Positions 50,710-58,808 of a stretch of 58,808 nucleotides of DNA are shown here, in pieces. This DNA is from an uncultured Lachnospiraceae bacterium. GTDB taxonomy: Bacteria > Bacillota > Clostridia > Lachnospirales > Lachnospiraceae. Made by a program: the position numbers and the translations under genes. The stretch spans positions 1 through 58,808 of the forward strand of contig CAJURT010000021.1 in NCBI GenBank assembly GCA_910588875.1, read 5' to 3'. The notes beneath the pieces were generated by a model. It did no database searches. It was not told the DNA's origin and worked only from the letters and a program-made list of their open reading frames with translations. Numbering within the stretch: position 1 is the first letter of the stretch; every line of letters begins with the position of its first letter.

Positions 50710-50738
50710 TTGCATAACTCCCCGATATGAATTATAAT
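50710..50738 (+). promoter_or_regulatory. Promoter of tex
   Basis: TTGCAT (50710-50715), a 17-bp spacer and perfect TATAAT (50733-50738), 40 bp before the ATG. Confidence 0.65.
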
Positions 50739-50777
50739 GTACAGGCGGAAACCAAGAAATGTGAGGGGAATCAAAGC

Positions 50778-52919
50778 ATGGACATTATAAAGGTACTACA
50801 AGAGGAACTTAAGATCCGGTATCAGCAGGCGGAGGCTGCAGTGAAACTGATTGACGAGGGAAACACGATCCCATTTATTGCCCGGTACCGTAAAGAGGTT
50901 ACCGGTGCGCTGGACGATGAGGTGCTGCGGAATTTGGACGAAAGGCTCCGTTATCTGCGGAACCTGGAGGAGAAGAAGGAACAGGTGATCTCTTCAATCC
51001 GGGAGCAGGAGAAGCTGACTCCGGAACTGGAGGCGCAGATCCGTGCCGCCATGACCCAGGTGGCGGTGGATGATCTGTACCGCCCTTACCGGCCAAAGCG
51101 CAGGACGCGTGCCATGATTGCCAAGGAAAAGGGGCTGGAGCCCCTGGCCGACTTAATCGCCCTGCAGCAGTTAAAGGAGCCTGCAGAGAGGGTGGCGGAG
51201 GATTATGTGTCTGAGGAAAAGGGGGTGGCCTCGGCGGCGGAGGCGGTGGCCGGTGCGAAGGATATACTGGCTGAGCGGATTTCTGACAATGCGCAGTACC
51301 GTTCCTATATCCGCAAAGCAACCATAGAGCAGGGGATGGTCACTTCTTCGGCAAAGGATGAAAAGGAAGCATCCGTTTATGAGATGTACTACAACTATGC
51401 CGAACCGGTCAGGCGCTGCGTCGGCCATCGGGTCCTGGCGCTGAACCGGGGGGAGAAGGAAAAACTGCTGACGGTAAAGATAGAGGCTCCGGAGGAAACG
51501 ATCCTGGGCTATTTGGAGAAGCAGACGGTTCTCTGTGACAATCCCTATACCACGCCTGTCTTAAAAGAGGTGGTGGCAGACAGCTATAGCCGTCTCATCG
51601 CCCCTGCAATCGAACGGGAAGTGAGGGGGGAACTGACGGAAAAAGCGGAAGCCGGTGCGATCAAGGTGTTTGGCAAGAACTTAGAGCAGCTTCTGATGCA
51701 GCCGCCGATTGCCGGGCGGGTAGTGCTGGGCTGGGATCCGGCCTTCCGGACCGGATGTAAGCTGGCCGTGGTTGACGAGACCGGCAAGGTTTTGGATACA
51801 ACGGTGATCTATCCCACGGCTCCCCAGAACAAGGTGGAGGCATCCAAGGAAACTCTGAAAAAATTAATAAAAAAATATCATGTTTCCCTGATCTCTGTGG
51901 GCAATGGCACGGCATCCCGGGAGTCGGAGATGGTCATTGTGGAACTGCTAAAAGAACTGCCGGAGCCGGTGCAGTACGTGATTGTCAATGAGGCAGGGGC
52001 TTCCGTGTATTCGGCCAGCAAGCTGGCTACGGAGGAATTCCCCAATTTTGACGTAGGGCAGCGGAGTGCGGCTTCCATTGCCCGCCGCCTGCAGGATCCG
52101 CTGGCAGAACTGGTCAAGATCGACCCCAAGTCTATTGGTGTGGGGCAATATCAGCATGATATGAACCAGAAGAATTTAAGCGAAGCGCTTCAGGGCGTGG
52201 TGGAGGACTGTGTCAACAAGGTGGGCGTGGACCTGAATACGGCTTCCGCCTCTCTGCTGGAATATATTTCAGGCATCACAAAAACCATTGCAAAGAATAT
52301 CGTTGCCTACCGGGAGGAGAACGGGGCATTTACTGATCGGAAACAGCTTCTGAAAGTGGCGAAGCTGGGGCCGAAGGCCTATGAGCAGTGCGCCGGGTTT
52401 ATGCGGATTACCGGGGGAAAGAATCCCTTGGACGGCACCTCCGTGCATCCGGAGAGTTATGGGGCGGCGCTGGCATTGCTGGAAAAGCTGGGTTTTGCGC
52501 CGCAGGATATCACCAGGGGCGGCCTCAAAGAATTGGGGAAAAAGATTCATGATTACAAGAAGATGGCAGCGGAACTGGATGTGGGGGACATGACTTTGCG
52601 GGACATTGTGAAGGAACTGGAGAAGCCGGCCCGTGACCCTCGTGAGGAGATGCCGAAGCCGATTCTGCGCACAGACGTGCTGGAGATGAAGGATTTGGTT
52701 CCGGGGATGGTGCTTAAGGGCACTGTGCGCAATGTCATTGATTTTGGTGCGTTTGTGGATATCGGTGTCCATCAGGACGGGCTGGTCCACATCTCCCAGA
52801 TATCAGACAAATTTATCAAGCATCCCATGGAGGCAGTGAGCGTGGGGGATATTGTGGAAGTGAAGGTGCTGAGCGTGGATCTGGCAAAGAAAAGGATTGG
52901 GCTGACAATGAAGCTGTGA
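50778..52919 (+). CDS. tex: Tex-family RNA-binding transcription accessory protein
   Basis: A 713-aa cytosolic nucleic-acid-binding protein of the Tex/YdcI family. It has the helical N-terminal region (LIDEGNTIPFIARYRKEVTG, then LDDEVLRNLDERL), the YqgF-type RNase H-like domain (about 320-450, GWDPAFRTGCKLAVVDETGK), helix-hairpin-helix motifs (about 490-560, GVDLNTAS and the KLGPKAYEQCAGF segment), and a C-terminal S1 domain (about 640-710, GMVLKGTVRNVIDFGAFVDI). It is generally thought to act on transcription or RNA turnover; the precise role is unsettled. GAGGGG precedes the ATG at 50778. Confidence 0.95.
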   Translation: MDIIKVLQEELKIRYQQAEAAVKLIDEGNTIPFIARYRKEVTGALDDEVLRNLDERLRYLRNLEEKKEQVISSIREQEKLTPELEAQIRAAMTQVAVDDLYRPYRPKRRTRAMIAKEKGLEPLADLIALQQLKEPAERVAEDYVSEEKGVASAAEAVAGAKDILAERISDNAQYRSYIRKATIEQGMVTSSAKDEKEASVYEMYYNYAEPVRRCVGHRVLALNRGEKEKLLTVKIEAPEETILGYLEKQTVLCDNPYTTPVLKEVVADSYSRLIAPAIEREVRGELTEKAEAGAIKVFGKNLEQLLMQPPIAGRVVLGWDPAFRTGCKLAVVDETGKVLDTTVIYPTAPQNKVEASKETLKKLIKKYHVSLISVGNGTASRESEMVIVELLKELPEPVQYVIVNEAGASVYSASKLATEEFPNFDVGQRSAASIARRLQDPLAELVKIDPKSIGVGQYQHDMNQKNLSEALQGVVEDCVNKVGVDLNTASASLLEYISGITKTIAKNIVAYREENGAFTDRKQLLKVAKLGPKAYEQCAGFMRITGGKNPLDGTSVHPESYGAALALLEKLGFAPQDITRGGLKELGKKIHDYKKMAAELDVGDMTLRDIVKELEKPARDPREEMPKPILRTDVLEMKDLVPGMVLKGTVRNVIDFGAFVDIGVHQDGLVHISQISDKFIKHPMEAVSVGDIVEVKVLSVDLAKKRIGLTMKL

Positions 52920-52984
52920 GGATGCCAAAGCAGTGAAAGGGATCAGGGGAATTGCAGGATCCAGGAAAGGAGTGGAAAGGCCGA

Positions 52985-53485
52985 ATGGAAAAAGAAATGA
53001 GATTTGAAGTGAAGCTGACAGCAAAGGAATTGTGGCAGTTTTCCATGTATCATGCCAATGCCGGCTTTACCGGGCTGTTTAACCTGATTTTTACGGCAGC
53101 AGCATTGTTTCTGCTGGTGTTCCGGTGGGGGGAACTGACGGTTGCTTACCGCCTGCTGCTGGTTGGCTGCGTGATGATTTTCACTGTGCTGCAGCCTTTG
53201 CTTCTTTACGGAAAGGTGCGCAGGCAGGCGAAAATTCCTGCTATGGCAGAGCCAATGTACCTGATCTTCCGGGAGGAAGGGCTGCAGGTGGAACAGAACG
53301 GGCAGGATGCGCTCTTTACCTGGGAACAGATGGGCCGCTTGGACAGAAAACCCACCATGGCAGTCCTTTATATGGACCGGGTGCATGCGTATCTTTTGCC
53401 GAAGGCTGTGCTGGGGGAGCAGGAGCCTGCCTTTTATGAGATGGCAAAGGCGCATCTGCCAAAGGAGCGGCGGAAAGGGTTTTAG
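52985..53485 (+). CDS. YcxB-like membrane protein
   Basis: A 166-aa protein with a short cytoplasmic N-terminus (RFEVKLTAKELWQFSMYHAN), two hydrophobic segments (about 27-43 and 50-70), and a C-terminal cytoplasmic beta domain (YLIFREEGLQVEQNGQDALF, then a W-x-x-M block and YLLPK) typical of YcxB-like proteins. Function unknown. It begins 65 bp after tex and ends 24 bp before tsaE, so it is probably in the same transcript as the t6A genes. Confidence 0.78.
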   Translation: MEKEMRFEVKLTAKELWQFSMYHANAGFTGLFNLIFTAAALFLLVFRWGELTVAYRLLLVGCVMIFTVLQPLLLYGKVRRQAKIPAMAEPMYLIFREEGLQVEQNGQDALFTWEQMGRLDRKPTMAVLYMDRVHAYLLPKAVLGEQEPAFYEMAKAHLPKERRKGF

Positions 53486-53509
53486 CCCTTGGAAGGGAAG
53501 GAAAAACCG

Positions 53510-53983
53510 ATGGAGGATCGTAAGAAGGCAGGGGACAGGATTGTCCGGGAAACAGTGACTCCCCGGGCCACCTATGAGTTGGGGGAGCGGCTGGGGAGAA
53601 AGGCACAGCCAGGGCAGGTCTATTGCCTGGACGGGGATCTGGGAGTAGGGAAAACGGTGTTTGCCCAGGGATTTGCTGCAGGCTTGGGAATCACGGAACC
53701 GGTCAGCAGCCCCACCTTTACCATTGTGCAGCAGTATGACGGGGGGCGCCTGCCCTTATACCATTTTGATGTGTACCGGATCGGTGATGTGGAGGAGATG
53801 GACGAGATTGGTTATGAGGACTGCTTTTATGGTGAGGGGGTGTGCCTGGTTGAGTGGCCGGAGAGGATCGGGGAGATTTTGCCGGAGGAGGCGGTCCGGG
53901 TGCGCATTGAGAAGGATCTGGAGAAGGCCCTGGATTACCGAAGGATAACGATAGAAGGGATTGCGGTGACAGCAAGCCTTTAG
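53510..53983 (+). CDS. tsaE: tRNA t6A synthesis ATPase TsaE
   Basis: A 157-aa P-loop ATPase that resets the TsaB-TsaD complex in the synthesis of threonylcarbamoyladenosine at tRNA position 37. Walker A GDLGVGKT lies at 42-49, followed by the family's VSSPTFTIVQQYD and YHFDVYRI. The ATG at 53510 is chosen over an upstream TTG (53489). It is the first of tsaE-tsaB-rimI, with tsaD 2.7 kb further on. Confidence 0.96.
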   Translation: MEDRKKAGDRIVRETVTPRATYELGERLGRKAQPGQVYCLDGDLGVGKTVFAQGFAAGLGITEPVSSPTFTIVQQYDGGRLPLYHFDVYRIGDVEEMDEIGYEDCFYGEGVCLVEWPERIGEILPEEAVRVRIEKDLEKALDYRRITIEGIAVTASL

Positions 53984-54027
53984 CAGGGCGGGTATGCGGG
54001 AAAGATGGGAAAGGAATTGAGGCTGTT

Positions 54028-54783
54028 ATGAAAATATTGGGAATAGAAAGTTCCTCCATGGTAGCGTCGGTGGCCCTGGTGACGGAGGGCATCACGATGG
54101 CAGAGTATACGGTTAATTTCAAAAAGACCCACTCTCAGACCCTGCTTCCCATGGTGGATGAGATGATGCGGATGCTGGGGTTTGAATTGTCAGAGGTGGA
54201 TGCGATTGCGGTGTCCGGCGGCCCCGGTTCCTTCACCGGGCTGCGTATTGGGTCAGCCACAGCGAAAGGCCTCGGGCTGGCGCTGGATAAGCCCCTGATC
54301 CATGTGCCGACCTTGGATGCCATGGCATATGGGCTGTTTGGGGCATCCTCCCTTGTCTGCCCGATGATGGACGCACGCAGGAACCAGGTCTATACGGGGC
54401 TGTACCGCTGCGAAAGCCAGCTGGAGGTACTTGCGCCATCCTGCTCTGCCGACATCAGGAAATGGGCGGAATTTCTGAATGGGCGGGGGGAGACGGTGCT
54501 CCTTTTGGGGGATGGCGTGCCGGTTCATCAGGCATTCTTAAGGGAGCAGCTGAAGGTTCCCTGCCGGTTTGTCCCGGTTCATCTTAACCGGCAGAGGGCC
54601 GCATCCGTGGCTGCTTTGGGGGCAGTCTACCTGGCCGAGGGAAAGACGGAGACGGCCATGGAGCATCGGCCGGATTACCTGAAAAAAGCACAGGCGGAGC
54701 GGGAACTGGAGGAGGCCAGGCGTCAGGGGAAGGTGAAGGAACTGGCTGCCGGACATAGTGTGGGAACCGGGGAGGCCTACTGA
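54028..54783 (+). CDS. tsaB: tRNA t6A synthesis scaffold TsaB
   Basis: A 251-aa ASKHA-fold partner of TsaD with no active site of its own. It opens with KILGIESSSMVASVALV, followed by KKTHSQTLLPMVDEMM and the GGPGSFTGLRIGSATAKGL block. The C-terminal residues (about 205-251) are polar. The rimI start overlaps its stop codon (TGATG). Confidence 0.95.
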   Translation: MKILGIESSSMVASVALVTEGITMAEYTVNFKKTHSQTLLPMVDEMMRMLGFELSEVDAIAVSGGPGSFTGLRIGSATAKGLGLALDKPLIHVPTLDAMAYGLFGASSLVCPMMDARRNQVYTGLYRCESQLEVLAPSCSADIRKWAEFLNGRGETVLLLGDGVPVHQAFLREQLKVPCRFVPVHLNRQRAASVAALGAVYLAEGKTETAMEHRPDYLKKAQAERELEEARRQGKVKELAAGHSVGTGEAY

Positions 54784-55217
54784 TGATCCGCCGGATGGAA
54801 CCCCGTGACCTGGAAGAGGTGGCCGGACTGGAGCAGGTTTGTTTTACGGAAAATTGGTCATACCGGCTTTTGGAAGCCGGGATCCACAGCCCATATGACC
54901 TATATTTTGTCTGGGAGCAGGAAGGCCGGGTATGGGGGTATTGCTGCCTGCGGCTGCTGGCAGGGGAAGGGGAGATCCAGAGGATCGCCGTGCTGCCGGA
55001 GTACCGGCGCCTGGGGGTGGGAAGAAAAATGATGGAAGCTATGGTAAACCATGCCATAAGAGACCGGGCATATGCCATCAGCCTGGAGGTTCGGGCAGGC
55101 AATCTGGCTGCACGCAAACTCTATGAATCCTTTGGTTTTGCAGCAGAAGCGGTGCGGAAGGGCTACTACCATAACCCGCCGGAGGATGCCCTTATCATGT
55201 GGAGGCGGGGGCTTTAA
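54783..55217 (+). CDS. rimI: Ribosomal-protein-alanine N-acetyltransferase RimI (GNAT)
   Basis: A 144-aa GNAT acetyltransferase that transfers acetyl from acetyl-CoA to a protein N-terminus, classically ribosomal protein S18. It has the acetyl-CoA-binding motif RRLGVGRKMMEAMV and the NLAARKLYESFGF block near the C-terminus. The position between tsaB and tsaD is typical in Firmicutes. Substrate outside E. coli is uncertain. The ATG overlaps the tsaB stop by one base. Confidence 0.9.
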   Translation: MIRRMEPRDLEEVAGLEQVCFTENWSYRLLEAGIHSPYDLYFVWEQEGRVWGYCCLRLLAGEGEIQRIAVLPEYRRLGVGRKMMEAMVNHAIRDRAYAISLEVRAGNLAARKLYESFGFAAEAVRKGYYHNPPEDALIMWRRGL

Positions 55218-55446
55218 ACCTGGCTATATACAACATTTTCCACTTAAAAAACGAATCATTTTGTCTTATAATGTAGGGGTATCCGGTAGAGGGGATGCCC
55301 CATTCCATTTTATTTTGTTTTTGCGAGCAATTATCCTAGTGCCACATTTTCACGGCATCAGCAGGCAGATAAACCCTGAGCAGGCAGAAATAAAAAAGGA
55401 ACAGGGCGCCGCCGGTTTGAAAACAGGAAGGAAGGGCGAGAATAAG

Positions 55447-55689
55447 ATGAGAAAGTACAAAAGCGGTGGTCAGCTGGAATCAGTGATCTGCAATTGCTGC
55501 GGCAAAAAGATGGTTGTGAAGGACGGGGTGCTCCGGGAGGGGGTGATTTCGGTTCACCATGCCTGGGATTTTTTCTCGGAAAAGGATGGAGAGGTTCACC
55601 ACTGGGATATGTGCGAGGAATGCTATGACAATCTGCTGGGACAGTTTCGTGTGGAGCCGGATGTGGAGGAACAGGTTGAATTCATCTGA
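55447..55689 (+). CDS. Small zinc-ribbon-like protein
   Basis: An 80-aa protein with two cysteine pairs, C15-x2-C18 (ICNCCGKK) and C56-x2-C59 (MCEECYDN), spaced like a zinc ribbon, and a His-rich middle (VHHAW, EVHHW). The acidic tail ends DVEEQVEFI. Homologous small proteins are widespread in Lachnospiraceae without known role. The 229-bp leader before it holds a possible -10 (TATAAT at 55267-55272) but no good -35. Confidence 0.8.
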   Translation: MRKYKSGGQLESVICNCCGKKMVVKDGVLREGVISVHHAWDFFSEKDGEVHHWDMCEECYDNLLGQFRVEPDVEEQVEFI

Positions 55690-55760
55690 CAGGTGTGTTA
55701 TCATTCTATGAGGGGTTTTGTACCTGCGGAAGCGAGACTTTCATAGTATGAGGAAAACAT

Positions 55761-56690
55761 ATGCTGGATATTTGTTTATTAGGGACAGGAGGGATGATGC
55801 CCTTGCCTTACCGCTGGCTGACATCCATGATGGCGCGGTGCGACGGCAGCAATCTGCTGATTGATTGTGGGGAGGGCACCCAGATAGCATTAAAGGAAAA
55901 GGGCTGGAGTCCCAAGCCCATTGATATTATCTGCTTTACCCATTATCATGCTGACCATATCAGCGGCCTTCCGGGCCTGCTCCTGACTATGGGCAATGCT
56001 GAACGGACGGAGCCGCTGGTGCTGGTGGGGCCGAAAGGGTTGGAGCGGGTAGTTACGGCGCTGCGCTATATTGCACCGGAACTCCCATTTCCCCTGCGTT
56101 TTGCAGAATTGGGGGAAAGCCGGCAGCAGCTTTGCCTGGGGCCATACGTCATTGATGCCTATCGGGTCAGCCACAACGTGGCATGCTATGGCTATGCGAT
56201 TTCGATTCCCCGGGCAGGGCGCTTTGACGTGGAACGGGCGAAGGCACAGAATATCCCGATGAAGGCCTGGAGCCGTCTGCAAAAGGGGGAGTCATTGGAA
56301 CTGGATGGGGTCCGTTACACCCCGGAGATGGTGCTTGGGCCAAAACGGAGAGGCCTGAAGGTGGTTTACTGTACGGATACCCGCCCGGTGCCGGTGATTG
56401 CAGAGTACGCTGAGGATGCGGATCTGTTTATCTGCGAGGGGATGTATGGGGAAGAGGGCAAGGAAGCAAAGGCCCGGGAGCACAAGCACATGACCATGTA
56501 CGAGGCAGCGCAGCTGGCACACAAAGCACAGCCAAGGGAAATGTGGCTGACCCATTATAGCCCGTCCCTGACCCGCCCGGAGGAATTCATCGATAAAGTC
56601 CGTAAAATATTCCCGCGGGCCATAGCCGCCAGGGATGGCCAGTCAGCAGAACTTACCTTTGACGGGGAGGAGGGGCGCCCGGCAGGATAA
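55761..56690 (+). CDS. rnz: Ribonuclease Z
   Basis: Endonuclease that trims 3' tails of tRNA precursors. A 309-aa metallo-beta-lactamase fold with the metal motif THYHADH (His61, His63, Asp65, His66), a CTDTRP segment and the C-terminal LTHYSPS; this is the short single-domain RNase Z type. It lies between the zinc-ribbon gene and tsaD, so tRNA processing and t6A modification genes are clustered here, 2 kb upstream of a tRNA gene. GAGGAAAACAT precedes the ATG. Confidence 0.95.
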   Translation: MLDICLLGTGGMMPLPYRWLTSMMARCDGSNLLIDCGEGTQIALKEKGWSPKPIDIICFTHYHADHISGLPGLLLTMGNAERTEPLVLVGPKGLERVVTALRYIAPELPFPLRFAELGESRQQLCLGPYVIDAYRVSHNVACYGYAISIPRAGRFDVERAKAQNIPMKAWSRLQKGESLELDGVRYTPEMVLGPKRRGLKVVYCTDTRPVPVIAEYAEDADLFICEGMYGEEGKEAKAREHKHMTMYEAAQLAHKAQPREMWLTHYSPSLTRPEEFIDKVRKIFPRAIAARDGQSAELTFDGEEGRPAG

Positions 56691-56706
56691 GCCGGGAGAA
56701 GGCAAT

Positions 56707-57801
56707 ATGGAAGAGAAGGATATCTTGATTTTAGCCATTGAAAGTTCTTGTGATGAGACGGCGGCAGCAGTGGTTCGAAACGGCAGGGAGGTGTTATCCA
56801 ATGTGATCGCCTCCCAGATTGCGCTGCATACACAATTCGGCGGAGTGGTGCCGGAGATTGCCTCCCGCAAGCATATGGAACAGATTAACCAGGTGATTGC
56901 CGGTGCCCTAAAGGAAGCCGGGGTAAGCCTTTCCGACATCACGGCCATTGGGGTGACCTATGGCCCTGGCCTGGTAGGAGCCCTGCTGGTGGGTGTGGCA
57001 GAGGCCAAGGCCATTGCCTATGCGGCAAAAAAACCGCTTATCGGTGTGCATCATATCGAAGGCCATGTGGCGGCCAATTTCATTACAAACTATCCGGGCT
57101 GCGGTTCTGACGGTATCTCCGAAAAGGTTTCCGGTGTTTCCGGCAATCCCTCTGTACAGCCAAAACTGGAGCCTCCCTTTGTCTGTCTGATTGTGTCCGG
57201 GGGGCATACACATCTGGTGATCGTAAAAGATTATGGTGAATTTGAGATTATCGGAAGAACCCGGGATGATGCAGCCGGTGAGGCTTTTGACAAGGTGGCG
57301 CGTGCCGTGGGGCTCGGCTATCCCGGCGGCCCTAAGGTGGATAGGGCCGCCAGGGAGGGCAATCCCCATGCCATTGAATTCCCCCGTGCCAAGGTGGAGG
57401 GGGCTCCCTATGATTTCAGCTTCAGCGGCCTTAAATCCGCTGTTTTAAATTATATCAACCGTGCGAAGATGGCCGGTGAGGCGATTTGCGTGCCGGACCT
57501 GGCCGCATCTTTTCAGAATGCAGTGGTAGAGGCATTGGTGAGCCGTGCCGTACTGGCAGCGAAGGAATACGGGTATGATAAGCTGGCGATTGCCGGCGGC
57601 GTGGCGTCTAACCAGGCGCTGCGGGCTGCCATGGCGAAAGCCTGCAAAGAAAACAGCCTTTGTTTTTATTACCCCGCCCCGGTTCTCTGCACCGACAACG
57701 CTGCTATGATCGGAGCTGCTGCTTATTACGAATATCAAAAGGGCACCCGCCATGGCTGGGATCTCAATGCAGTTCCCAACCTGAAACTGGGTGAACGGTA
57801 G
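56707..57801 (+). CDS. tsaD: tRNA N6-threonylcarbamoyltransferase TsaD
   Basis: Catalytic ASKHA-fold subunit that moves the threonylcarbamoyl group from threonylcarbamoyl-AMP to A37 of ANN-decoding tRNAs. 364 aa with ILAIESSCDETAAAVV, metal-binding His116 and His120 in HHIEGHVAAN, SGGHTHLV, and GGVASNQALR. Between HVAANFITN and LEPPFVCLIVSGG lies an extra Gly/Ser-rich segment (about 130-152) missing from most bacterial TsaD. The ATG at 56707 gives the canonical start. Its partners tsaE and tsaB are upstream. Confidence 0.97.
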   Translation: MEEKDILILAIESSCDETAAAVVRNGREVLSNVIASQIALHTQFGGVVPEIASRKHMEQINQVIAGALKEAGVSLSDITAIGVTYGPGLVGALLVGVAEAKAIAYAAKKPLIGVHHIEGHVAANFITNYPGCGSDGISEKVSGVSGNPSVQPKLEPPFVCLIVSGGHTHLVIVKDYGEFEIIGRTRDDAAGEAFDKVARAVGLGYPGGPKVDRAAREGNPHAIEFPRAKVEGAPYDFSFSGLKSAVLNYINRAKMAGEAICVPDLAASFQNAVVEALVSRAVLAAKEYGYDKLAIAGGVASNQALRAAMAKACKENSLCFYYPAPVLCTDNAAMIGAAAYYEYQKGTRHGWDLNAVPNLKLGER

Positions 57802-57812
57802 AGGTGGGGAGT

Positions 57813-58523
57813 ATGGGACATATAAAAACCGGAGCCATTGTGCTGGCTGGAGGAAAGGGCCGGCGGATGCACAGCAAGATACAAAAGCAATATCTGGAGT
57901 TGGCAGGCAAGCCGCTGATTCTCTATTCCCTGGAAGCCTTTGACCGCAGTTTTGTCGATGAGATTGTCCTGGTGGTGGGGGAGGGGGAGGTGTGCGCCGT
58001 CCGGAAGCATATCATAGAACAGCATCATCTGCAGAAGGTGACGGCCGTGGTGGAAGGGGGGCAGGAACGCTATCATTCCGTCTATGCCGGTCTGCAGGCG
58101 CTGCAGAACTGCGATTACATATTGATCCATGACGGTGCCCGCCCCCTGCTGACAGAAGACATAATCCGCCGTACCATCCAGGGAGCCATGGACTGCCAGG
58201 CATGTGCTGCGGGGATGCCGGTGAAGGATACCATAAAAGAAAGAGGCAGTTCCGGCTTTGCCGTAAGGACCCCGGACCGTACCCGCCTTTGGCAGATACA
58301 GACCCCCCAGGCCTTTGCCGGCCCATTGATCCGTTCGGCCTATGATTGGCTTCTGCAGGACGAGAGCCGCCAAAGGGGGATTACTGACGACGCTATGGTG
58401 GTGGAACGCTATGGCGGGCCTGCCGTCAGGCTGGTGGAGGGGAGTTACGGGAATATAAAGGTAACGACGCCGGAGGATATGGCGGTGGCAGAGGCGCTGC
58501 TGTCACTCCAAAGGGAGGGATAA
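57813..58523 (+). CDS. ispD: 2-C-methyl-D-erythritol 4-phosphate cytidylyltransferase
   Basis: MEP-pathway enzyme that makes CDP-methylerythritol from MEP and CTP for isoprenoid synthesis. 236 aa with the nucleotide-binding LAGGKGRRMHSKIQKQYLEL (11-30), GGQERYHSV, ILIHDGARPLL, the QTPQAF motif and DDAMVVERYG. The ATG at 57813 follows GAGGTGGGGAGT, 11 bp after tsaD; a GTG at 57804 is less likely. ispF is not adjacent. Confidence 0.96.
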   Translation: MGHIKTGAIVLAGGKGRRMHSKIQKQYLELAGKPLILYSLEAFDRSFVDEIVLVVGEGEVCAVRKHIIEQHHLQKVTAVVEGGQERYHSVYAGLQALQNCDYILIHDGARPLLTEDIIRRTIQGAMDCQACAAGMPVKDTIKERGSSGFAVRTPDRTRLWQIQTPQAFAGPLIRSAYDWLLQDESRQRGITDDAMVVERYGGPAVRLVEGSYGNIKVTTPEDMAVAEALLSLQREG

Positions 58524-58596
58524 GTGCTTCTGGTGTCTCGTTTATGGGAGAACTGATCAAAAAAGAAAAATAAGGCGAAAAAAATCGAAAAACCTA

Positions 58597-58625
58597 TTGA
58601 CAGAACGAAAAAGAAGTGCTAAAAT
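58597..58625 (+). promoter_or_regulatory. Upstream promoter P1 of the tRNA gene
   Basis: Perfect TTGACA (58597-58602), a 17-bp spacer and TAAAAT (58620-58625), 128 bp ahead of the tRNA. No gene lies between, so it probably drives the tRNA together with P2. Confidence 0.65.
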
Positions 58626-58708
58626 CAGTAACCGTTGCGCCACAGAAAAGGAAAACATTCCCGGTTCTGTCAGGCAAACAAAAACATTGAAAATATGAAA
58701 AAAACCGC

Positions 58709-58737
58709 TTGACAAATGTTGCACTATCAATTAGAAT
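58709..58737 (+). promoter_or_regulatory. Proximal promoter P2 of the tRNA gene
   Basis: Perfect TTGACA (58709-58714), a 17-bp spacer and TAGAAT (58732-58737), 16 bp from the tRNA 5' end. Confidence 0.75.
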
Positions 58738-58753
58738 AGAAAAGCGCATTTGA

Positions 58754-58808
58754 GGAGAGGTATCGAAGTGGTCATAACGAGGCGGTCTTGAAAACCGTTT
58801 GTCCGCAA
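58754..58808 (+). tRNA. tRNA-Ser (anticodon UGA), 5' part, cut by window end
   Basis: The acceptor strand GGAGAGG (58754-58760), the D arm TCGAAGTGGTCATAACGA, and the anticodon arm GCGGT CTTGAAA ACCGT are visible; the loop centre gives anticodon TGA, which reads UCA and related Ser codons. The sequence ends in what would be the long variable arm, a class II feature that fits tRNA-Ser. The T arm and 3' end lie outside the window. Confidence 0.92.

Noticed and set aside
55218..55446. Possible riboswitch in the 229-bp leader before the zinc-ribbon gene
   Set aside because: Only a short GGGGTATCC/GGGATGCCCC pairing is visible and no known riboswitch consensus was recognised.

Overview
The window looks like chromosome of a spore-forming, fairly GC-rich member of the Lachnospiraceae (Clostridia). 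The evidence is a T-box-controlled aspS2-gatCAB operon, the secA-prfB pair with a frameshifted RF2, the sporulation genes sipL and pdaA, class II galT, many strong sigma-A-type promoters (TTGACA/TATAAT with 16-18 bp spacers), and AGGAGG-type ribosome binding sites. Species cannot be fixed from this sequence alone. Most of the window is housekeeping, with one degraded accessory segment at the left end.

Layout. 1-890: a gene tail, a relic of a Cas3 HD domain, and a 49-bp perfect inverted repeat. 891-7131: carB-pcp (minus), a PdaA-like deacetylase (minus) and a D,D-carboxypeptidase. 7215-11510: a TetR regulator, putP, then a PadR-DUF1700-unknown operon. 11529-13504: a MATE exporter and mntP (minus). 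13680-18927: T-box leader, non-discriminating AspRS and gatCAB, which together make Asn-tRNA by transamidation. 19080-25793: an aspartate-type aminotransferase, a nested giant hairpin, a DUF805 protein, a YfhO-type protein with an acidic extension, and argH. 25825-30315: two 3D-domain wall proteins (one behind a WalR-like box), a hemolysin III homolog, an ArsR-like regulator and an RluA-type pseudouridine synthase. 30312-37769: glf, a headless AraC relic, an iron-type ABC ATPase plus fused permease with no binding protein, galT and malQ. 37825-42027: a membrane-anchored protein, cysE, a TtcA-like protein and sipL. 42343-47326: hpf, a DnaA-box cluster, secA and prfB. 47550-52919: an ACT-domain protein, hom, small membrane and coiled-coil proteins, and tex. 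52985-58523: tsaE-tsaB-rimI, a small zinc-ribbon protein, rnz, tsaD and ispD. The window ends inside a tRNA-Ser(UGA) gene behind two tandem promoters.

Functional themes are tRNA charging and modification (aspS2-gatCAB, tsaE/B/D, a ttcA-like gene, an rluA-like gene, rnz), wall remodelling and sporulation (pdaA, dacF-like, 3D proteins, sipL), and amino acid metabolism (carB, argH, hom, cysE, aminotransferase). The most unusual signals are a family of very long intergenic hairpins with different stems around shared core ends (735-870 and 20454-20715), a related-looking 37-bp palindrome (9619-9692), four perfect DnaA boxes between hpf and secA, a T-box candidate specifier that reads GAA and AAC in overlapping frames, and a likely deletion junction joining an AraC relic to an ABC operon. 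I do not see a complete novel multi-gene defence or biosynthetic system.
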